From contig NZ_JAUMKD010000001.1 in the NCBI RefSeq assembly GCF_030519475.1, positions 1,364,001 through 1,428,000 on the forward strand: a DNA stretch of 64,000 nucleotides, read 5' to 3'. Below the pieces are notes generated by a model. The model worked only from the letters and a program-made list of their open reading frames with translations. It was not told the DNA's origin and made no database searches. This stretch comes from Micromonospora sp. C28SCA-DRY-2 (GTDB taxonomy: Bacteria > Actinomycetota > Actinomycetes > Mycobacteriales > Micromonosporaceae). Below, in pieces: positions 59,873-64,000 of the stretch; positions within the stretch are counted from its first letter, which is position 1, and each line of letters opens with the position of its first letter. Both the position numbers and the translations under genes were made by a program.

Positions 59873-60825
59873 GTACCAGATCCGCCCGCCGTGTCGGCGT
59901 TGACGAACTCGACCAGCCACTTGCGGAACTCGGCGCCGAGGTCTTCCCGCTCGGCGGCGATCTGCACCACCGTCTGGAGGTAGCCCAGCGGCATCCCGGT
60001 GTCGTAGCGGGTGCCCCGGTAGACGATGGCGTGCACCGGGACGCCCTCGTTGCGCAGGATCTCCATGGCGTCGGTCAGCTGGATCTCCCCGCCGCTGCCC
60101 GGCTCGGTACGCCGGATCGCGTCGAAGATCGCGCCGGGGAGCACGTAGCGGCCGAGCACCGCGAGGTTGCTCGGCGCCTCCTCCGGCTGCGGCTTCTCCA
60201 CCATGCCGGTGACCTTCACGACCTCGCCGATGTCGGTCAGCTCCGCCTCGGCGGGCTCGACCGAGGCGATCCCGTACCGCTTCGTCTCGGCCGGGTCGAC
60301 CTCGAAGAAGGCCAGCACCACGCCGCCGGTGCGGGCCTGCAGCTCCAACATGGCCGGCAGCAGCGGCTGGTCGAGCTTGACGAACTCGTCGCCGAGCAGC
60401 ACCGCGAAGGGCTGGTCGCCGACGTGCGACTCGGCGTACCCGACGGCGTGGCCGAGACCGAGCTGCTCGGGCTGCCGGACGGTGTAGATGTCGGCCAGCT
60501 CGCTGGGGCGCTGCACCGCGGCCAGGATGTCGGGCTTCTTCTCCAGCCGGGCCTCCAGGTCGGGGCGGCGGTCGAAGTGGTCCACCATCGACGTCTTGCC
60601 CCGACCGGTGATCAGCAGGACGTCGGTGATGCCGGCCTGGGTGGCCTCCTCGACGATGTACTGCAACACCGGCCGGTCGACCACCGGCAACAGCTCCTTG
60701 GGCACCGCCTTGGTGGCCGGCAGGAACCGGGTGGCCAGACCGGCGGCCGGGATGACGGCCTTGACCGCGCGGGAGCGACCGGTTGCGGCGGTCGCCGTGG
60801 AGGGCTTCGCTGAGTGCTCCGACAT
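59869..60825 (-). CDS. galU: UTP--glucose-1-phosphate uridylyltransferase
   Basis: Enzyme of 318 aa making UDP-glucose for cell-wall glycans and the galactose pathway. Motifs are VKAVIPAAGLATRFLPATKAVPKELLPVVDRPVLQYIVEEA (about residues 22-60), FAVLLGDEFV, VEKPQPEEAPSNLAVLGRYVL and GEIQLTDAM. The start ATG at 60825 has no obvious ribosome site. It is first in the galU-glp-rimJ-sepX string; glp overlaps its stop. It lies only nine bases downstream of the diguanylate cyclase gene stop, so these may be cotranscribed. Confidence 0.96.
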   Translation of the reverse strand: MSEHSAKPSTATAATGRSRAVKAVIPAAGLATRFLPATKAVPKELLPVVDRPVLQYIVEEATQAGITDVLLITGRGKTSMVDHFDRRPDLEARLEKKPDILAAVQRPSELADIYTVRQPEQLGLGHAVGYAESHVGDQPFAVLLGDEFVKLDQPLLPAMLELQARTGGVVLAFFEVDPAETKRYGIASVEPAEAELTDIGEVVKVTGMVEKPQPEEAPSNLAVLGRYVLPGAIFDAIRRTEPGSGGEIQLTDAMEILRNEGVPVHAIVYRGTRYDTGMPLGYLQTVVQIAAEREDLGAEFRKWLVEFVNADTAGGSGT

Positions 60826-60834
60826 GTCGCGAGA

Positions 60835-63117
60835 CTATCGGCCACGGGTCTGCCGTGGCGGGTGTGGCCCGGAAGACGCGCCGCCGGCCGGTCCGGTCCG
60901 GCCGGTGTCCGGGGTGGCCCCGCACGGTTCGGGCTCGCCGGGCACCGGCTCGCCGGCCGGCGGGGCCGGGCCGGCACCGGCGCGGGGGAACCCGTCCGCC
61001 GGGCTGACCGCGGCCGCCGGCACCGGGATCTCCCGCACCGGCGGGGTACGGCGCGCGCTGACCACCCGCCAGGTGTCCCGGCCGGCGTCCTTGGCGGTGT
61101 AGAGGGCGTCGTCGGCGGCGTCCAGCACCTGCTGCCCGGTGGTGCCGTGGTCGGGGTAGACGGCGATGCCGATGGAGACGGTGACCCGCAGCGTCACCGG
61201 CGTGCCGCCGTGCCCGTGCACCGCGATCGGGGTGTCCCGGATCGCCGCGCCGAGCCGGTCCGCCACGATCGCCGCGCCGCGGGCGTCGGTCTCCGGCAGC
61301 AGCACCACGAACTCCTCGCCACCCTGGCGGAAGGCGAGGTCCACCTCGCGGATCTCGCCGCGCACCCGGCGGGCGAACTCGGCCAGCACCGCGTCCCCGG
61401 CCGGGTGCCCGTAGGTGTCGTTGACCTGCTTGAACCGGTCGAGGTCGAGGGCGAGGACGCTGAGCATCCGGCCGAACCGGTTGGCCCGCTCCACCTCCCG
61501 GCGCATCGACTCGCGCAGGTAGCGGTAGTTCCACAGCCCGGTGAGCGGGTCGGTGAGGGAGAGCCGCTGCGCCTCCTCGTGCACCCGCACGTTGTCCACC
61601 GCCACCGCCGCGTGCCCGGCGAAGGTGCGCAGGGTGCTCAGGTCGTCGTCGTCGAACTCCTCCGCGCCGAGCCGGTCGTAGAGGGCGAGCACGCCGAGCG
61701 CGCCGGCCGGGGCCGCCGGGTCGGCGCCCGCGCGCGCCGCCGGGTCGCCGGGGCGGGTCGCGCTCTCCGCGCCGCGTCCGGCCGGGTCGGCCGGGGCGCC
61801 GCCGGGCGCGGCGAAGGGCACCGCGACGTACGTCTGGCAGCGCGGCTCCCCCGCCGGCGCCTCGGACGGCTCGATCCGGCCGCGCCGGGGCTCGCCGGTG
61901 GCCGCGACCGTGCCGACCACCCCGGTGCCCACCGGCACCCGCAACGGCGCCGAGCCGGGCGGGTCGTCCGCCGGCAGGCGCCCGTCCAGTCCTTCGGTGC
62001 ACTGCGCGACGAGCACCCCACCGGCGTCCAGCAGCAGCACGGCGCCGGCCCGGGCGCCGGTCGCCGCGATCGCGCTGTGCAGGATGACCCGCAGGATGCG
62101 TTGCAGGTCGTGGGTGCTGGCCAGGGTGTCGCCGAGCACCGCCAGGTGCCCGCGCAGCTGGTCCCGGCTGCTGGTCAGGGCCGCCACGTAGCTGCCGGTC
62201 TCCCGGGTCATCCGGTTGAAGGCGCCGGCCAGCCGGCCGATCTCGTCCCGGCTGCGCACCGGGACCCGGGTGCCCAGGTCACCGCCGGCGACCCGGTCCA
62301 CCGCACCGGCCAGCTCCACCAGCGGCCGGGTGGTCACCCGGGCCAACCGCCAGGCCACGGCCACCGCCAGCAGGGCGGCCAGCAGCACCGCGCCGACCAG
62401 CGCGGCCCGCAGGCCGGGTGGCTGGTCGCTGGGCACGGAGAGCACCAGGGGCAGCGGCTGCCCGGAGGTGGGGCCGACCCGGCGGACGTACCGGCCCTCG
62501 GCGGTCTCGGTGACCGACTCGCCGTCGACCGTGCCGGCGGCGGCCAGCACGGCGTCGCGTACCCCGGTGGCCTCGGTGGTGTGGGCGACCCGGGCGGGCA
62601 CGGCGGCCCCGTCGAGCAGGGTGACCGCCACGCCGGTGACCGCCGCCAGCCGGGCCACGAAGGCCGGGTCCACCGGCTGCGCCGCGGCGACCGCGCCCAG
62701 CCCGGCGCCGGCCGGGTCGCGCAGGTCCACCCGCGCGGCGAGGGCCGACACCGGCCCGAACGCCGGGGTGGCGGCGGCGCAGTCCCGCCACGGGGCCGGC
62801 GGCGAGCCCGGCGTGGCGTAGGTGAGCCGGCCGGCCGGGTCGGTGACCCGCACCGCGGCGGCGAGGCCGCGGCTGACCACCTGGCCGGCGGCGCCGGCGC
62901 GGTCGGGGGTGAGGGCGACCGCGTCGGCGGCGGCGCGTAACTGCTGGCAGAGGGCGTCGACAGCGGTACGCACCGTCGCCGCCGCCACGGCGAGGCGCTC
63001 GGTGGAGCGGCTGCGGTCGACGGCCGCTACGGTCGAGGCCACGAAGAACGCTCCGAGCAGCACGGGGCCGAGCACCACCGCCAGGAAGGCTGCGGTCAAC
63101 CGCCCACGTAGCGTCAC
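60835..63117 (-). CDS. Membrane-bound GAF-GGDEF diguanylate cyclase
   Basis: Enzyme of 760 aa making the second messenger c-di-GMP. Two membrane segments (TLRGRLTAAFLAVVLGPVLLGAFFVAS at the start and LRAALVGAVLLAALLAVAVAWRL near 230) enclose a 200-residue extracytoplasmic sensor; HAMP (VTTRPLVELAGAVDRVAGGDLGTRVPVRSRDEIGRLAGAFNRM), a GAF domain (AIAATGARAGAVLLLDAGG...ALYDRLGAEEFDDDDLSTLRTFAGHAAVAVDNV) and the GGDEF domain follow. The active site is GGEEF (near residue 599) and the inhibitory I-site RxxD (REVD) lies five residues before it, both intact, so it is an active, feedback-inhibited cyclase. The last 60 residues are Pro-rich. GTG 63117 has GGGGGGA five bases upstream. Confidence 0.93.
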   Translation of the reverse strand: MTLRGRLTAAFLAVVLGPVLLGAFFVASTVAAVDRSRSTERLAVAAATVRTAVDALCQQLRAAADAVALTPDRAGAAGQVVSRGLAAAVRVTDPAGRLTYATPGSPPAPWRDCAAATPAFGPVSALAARVDLRDPAGAGLGAVAAAQPVDPAFVARLAAVTGVAVTLLDGAAVPARVAHTTEATGVRDAVLAAAGTVDGESVTETAEGRYVRRVGPTSGQPLPLVLSVPSDQPPGLRAALVGAVLLAALLAVAVAWRLARVTTRPLVELAGAVDRVAGGDLGTRVPVRSRDEIGRLAGAFNRMTRETGSYVAALTSSRDQLRGHLAVLGDTLASTHDLQRILRVILHSAIAATGARAGAVLLLDAGGVLVAQCTEGLDGRLPADDPPGSAPLRVPVGTGVVGTVAATGEPRRGRIEPSEAPAGEPRCQTYVAVPFAAPGGAPADPAGRGAESATRPGDPAARAGADPAAPAGALGVLALYDRLGAEEFDDDDLSTLRTFAGHAAVAVDNVRVHEEAQRLSLTDPLTGLWNYRYLRESMRREVERANRFGRMLSVLALDLDRFKQVNDTYGHPAGDAVLAEFARRVRGEIREVDLAFRQGGEEFVVLLPETDARGAAIVADRLGAAIRDTPIAVHGHGGTPVTLRVTVSIGIAVYPDHGTTGQQVLDAADDALYTAKDAGRDTWRVVSARRTPPVREIPVPAAAVSPADGFPRAGAGPAPPAGEPVPGEPEPCGATPDTGRTGPAGGASSGPHPPRQTRGR

Positions 63118-63198
63118 TCGGTCCCCCCGGAAGTTCCGCCGATGCTGCGATGCTGACACAGAGCGACCAGGTGAAAGGCGTTGCGTCAGGAGTGTTGC

Positions 63199-63885
63199 GT
63201 GCCGGATTTTTCTGATGGAGCGGAAGCGGCCGATGTGGCACATGTGGCGAAGCGGGATGCCCGCGCCGCGCTGCTCGCGCGCCGCCGGGCGCTGACCGGT
63301 GCGCAGCGAGCCGCCGCCGCCGCGCGCGTCCAGGCCGAGCTGGTCGCTCTGGTACGCCGGCTGCGCCCGCGCCGGATGACCGCGTACGTGCCGGTGGGCA
63401 GCGAGCCGGGCGGGCCGGAGCTGCCCGAGGTGCTCGCCGCGGCGTTGCCTGCCGGAGGTGAGCTGCTGCTGCCGGTGCTCCGCGCGGACCTGGACCTGGA
63501 CTGGGCGCCCTGGACCGGCCCGGACGGGCTGGTCGCGGCCGGCCGGGGCATGCGGGAGCCGACCGGGCCGCGGCTGGGCCGGTCAGCGGTGGCCGGTGCC
63601 GAGCTGGTGGTGCTGCCCGCGCTGGCCGTGGACCGCCGAGGGCTGCGGCTGGGCCGCGGCGGCGGCTCGTACGACCGGGCGCTGGCCCGGGTGCCGGCGG
63701 CGGCGCTCACCGTGGTGCCGCTGCACGACGGTGAGCTGGTCGAGGCGGTTCCCGCCGAGCCGCACGACCGCCCGGTACGCGCGGTGGTCACCCCCGCCGA
63801 GGGCGTGCGTACGCTGGACACCGCGTCGGGCATCGCGCCAGGTGTCGCGCCCCACACTTCCGCTGGACGAACCCGGGGCACATGA
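63199..63885 (+). CDS. 5-formyltetrahydrofolate cyclo-ligase
   Basis: Folate enzyme of 228 aa that recycles 5-formyl-THF to 5,10-methenyl-THF with ATP. Signatures are KRDARAALLARRRALTGAQR (substrate/ATP contact near the start), RRMTAYVPVGSEPGGPELPEVL, WTGPDGLVAAGRGMREPTGP and the C-terminal RRGLRLGRGGGSYDRAL, a hallmark of the family, all intact. GTG 63199 is set by AGGAG seven bases upstream; it gives a modest acidic N-terminus. Divergent from the diguanylate cyclase and 60 bases before the CIRCE element. Confidence 0.93.
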   Translation: MPDFSDGAEAADVAHVAKRDARAALLARRRALTGAQRAAAAARVQAELVALVRRLRPRRMTAYVPVGSEPGGPELPEVLAAALPAGGELLLPVLRADLDLDWAPWTGPDGLVAAGRGMREPTGPRLGRSAVAGAELVVLPALAVDRRGLRLGRGGGSYDRALARVPAAALTVVPLHDGELVEAVPAEPHDRPVRAVVTPAEGVRTLDTASGIAPGVAPHTSAGRTRGT

Positions 63886-63892
63886 CGCACCA

Positions 63893-63919
63893 TTGGCACT
63901 CGAATACGTCGAGTGCCAA
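63893..63919. promoter_or_regulatory. CIRCE element (HrcA operator)
   Basis: TTGGCACTC-N9-GAGTGCCAA, a perfect 9-bp inverted repeat with nine-base spacer, identical in form to CIRCE (consensus TTAGCACTC-N9-GAGTGCTAA). Both variant positions change together so the arms remain complementary. It ends 28 bases before the fmdB-type start, where HrcA could block its transcription. CIRCE usually precedes groESL or dnaK. Confidence 0.85.
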
Positions 63920-63947
63920 CCGGCCGTGCCAGATTCCGGAGGAGAAC

Positions 63948-64000
63948 GTGCCCACGTACCAGTACGCCTGCACCGCGTGCGGCCACCAGCTCGAGGCGGT
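63948..64000 (+). CDS. FmdB-family zinc-ribbon protein (5' end only)
   Basis: Only the first 17 codons are in the window: MPTYQYACTACGHQLEA, a GTG start with the CxxC half of an FmdB-type zinc ribbon (PTYQYxCxxCGxxxE). GGAGGAG lies four bases before the GTG. FmdB family proteins are small regulators first linked to formamidase and amidase genes; in actinomycetes the gene typically follows the cyclo-ligase gene. CIRCE upstream suggests heat control. Confidence 0.85.
   Translation, partial: MPTYQYACTACGHQLEA

Noticed and set aside
58559-62002. Open frame of 1147 codons on the minus strand across glp, galU and the GGDEF gene
   Set aside because: Only the last 437 codons (Glp) have sensible protein composition; the remainder is an out-of-frame shadow of galU and the diguanylate cyclase.

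Overview
The window comes from a very GC-rich actinomycete, most likely Micromonospora or a close Micromonosporaceae relative. The evidence is near-total G/C at third codon positions, many GTG starts, GTGA/ATGA gene overlaps, promoters whose -10 box lies 6-8 bases before the start codon (leaderless mRNAs), and actinobacteria-specific genes (sepX-glp, an ECF41-type sigma factor, Pmt, DUF4383 proteins). No plasmid, prophage or large biosynthetic cluster is visible. Everything here was read from the sequence alone; family names rest on motif recognition and no database search was possible.

Layout. (1) 0-6.6 kb: a malto-oligosaccharide uptake locus. malE-malF-malG (minus strand, malG cut by the window edge) diverge from a LacI-type repressor, followed by a GH13 alpha-glucosidase. 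CTTGC/GCAAG operator-like repeats lie in both promoter regions. Between malF and malG are four tandem 56-bp units, each a self-contained 19-codon mini-ORF joined to its neighbours by GTGA overlaps. (2) 6.8-20 kb: core genes and a few accessory ones: VOC protein, GntR/BrkB pair, 2'-5' RNA ligase-like protein, trpS, CorC-like CBS protein, galE-galK, TPR membrane protein, cysD-cysN-cysQ sulfate assimilation, pth and rplY. (3) 20.5-32 kb: prs, glmU, tRNA-Gln, an unusual double-HTH protein with a LAGLIDADG-like motif, fatty-acid desaturase with a TetR regulator, two DUF4383 paralogues, an ABC-F ATPase, ispE, ksgA and tatD, with a probable unannotated 37-codon gene between ksgA and ispE. (4) 32-45 kb: an unknown 413-aa protein preceded by a second kind of coupled mini-ORF repeat, alpha/beta hydrolase, metG, rsmI, pmt, a phosphopantetheinyl transferase, and several small secreted or membrane proteins.

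(5) 45-49.6 kb: an ECF41-type sigma factor divergent from its usual carboxymuconolactone decarboxylase partner, LtrA, SnoaL-like and DinB-like proteins. (6) 49.6-56.6 kb: an accessory patch bounded on the right by tRNA-Ala. It contains a decayed IS5-family element whose matching inverted repeats enclose both the transposase remnant and a HAD phosphatase gene, an ArsR-MFS pair with a perfect operator, a DUF2218-acetyltransferase fusion, a MerR-MFS divergent pair sharing a palindromic promoter, and a gene fragment. (7) 56.9-64 kb: the divisome-linked cluster sepX(glpR)-rimJ-like-glp(moeA-like)-galU, a GAF-GGDEF diguanylate cyclase, 5-formyltetrahydrofolate cyclo-ligase, and a CIRCE heat-shock operator placed in front of an FmdB-type zinc-ribbon gene at the window edge.

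The most original observations are the coupled mini-ORF repeats at three operon junctions (473-702, 17706-17735, 32329-32412), the IS element with a passenger HAD gene, the 37-codon Cys-containing ORF, the HTH-LAGLIDADG-like protein beside a tRNA, and the CIRCE-fmdB arrangement.
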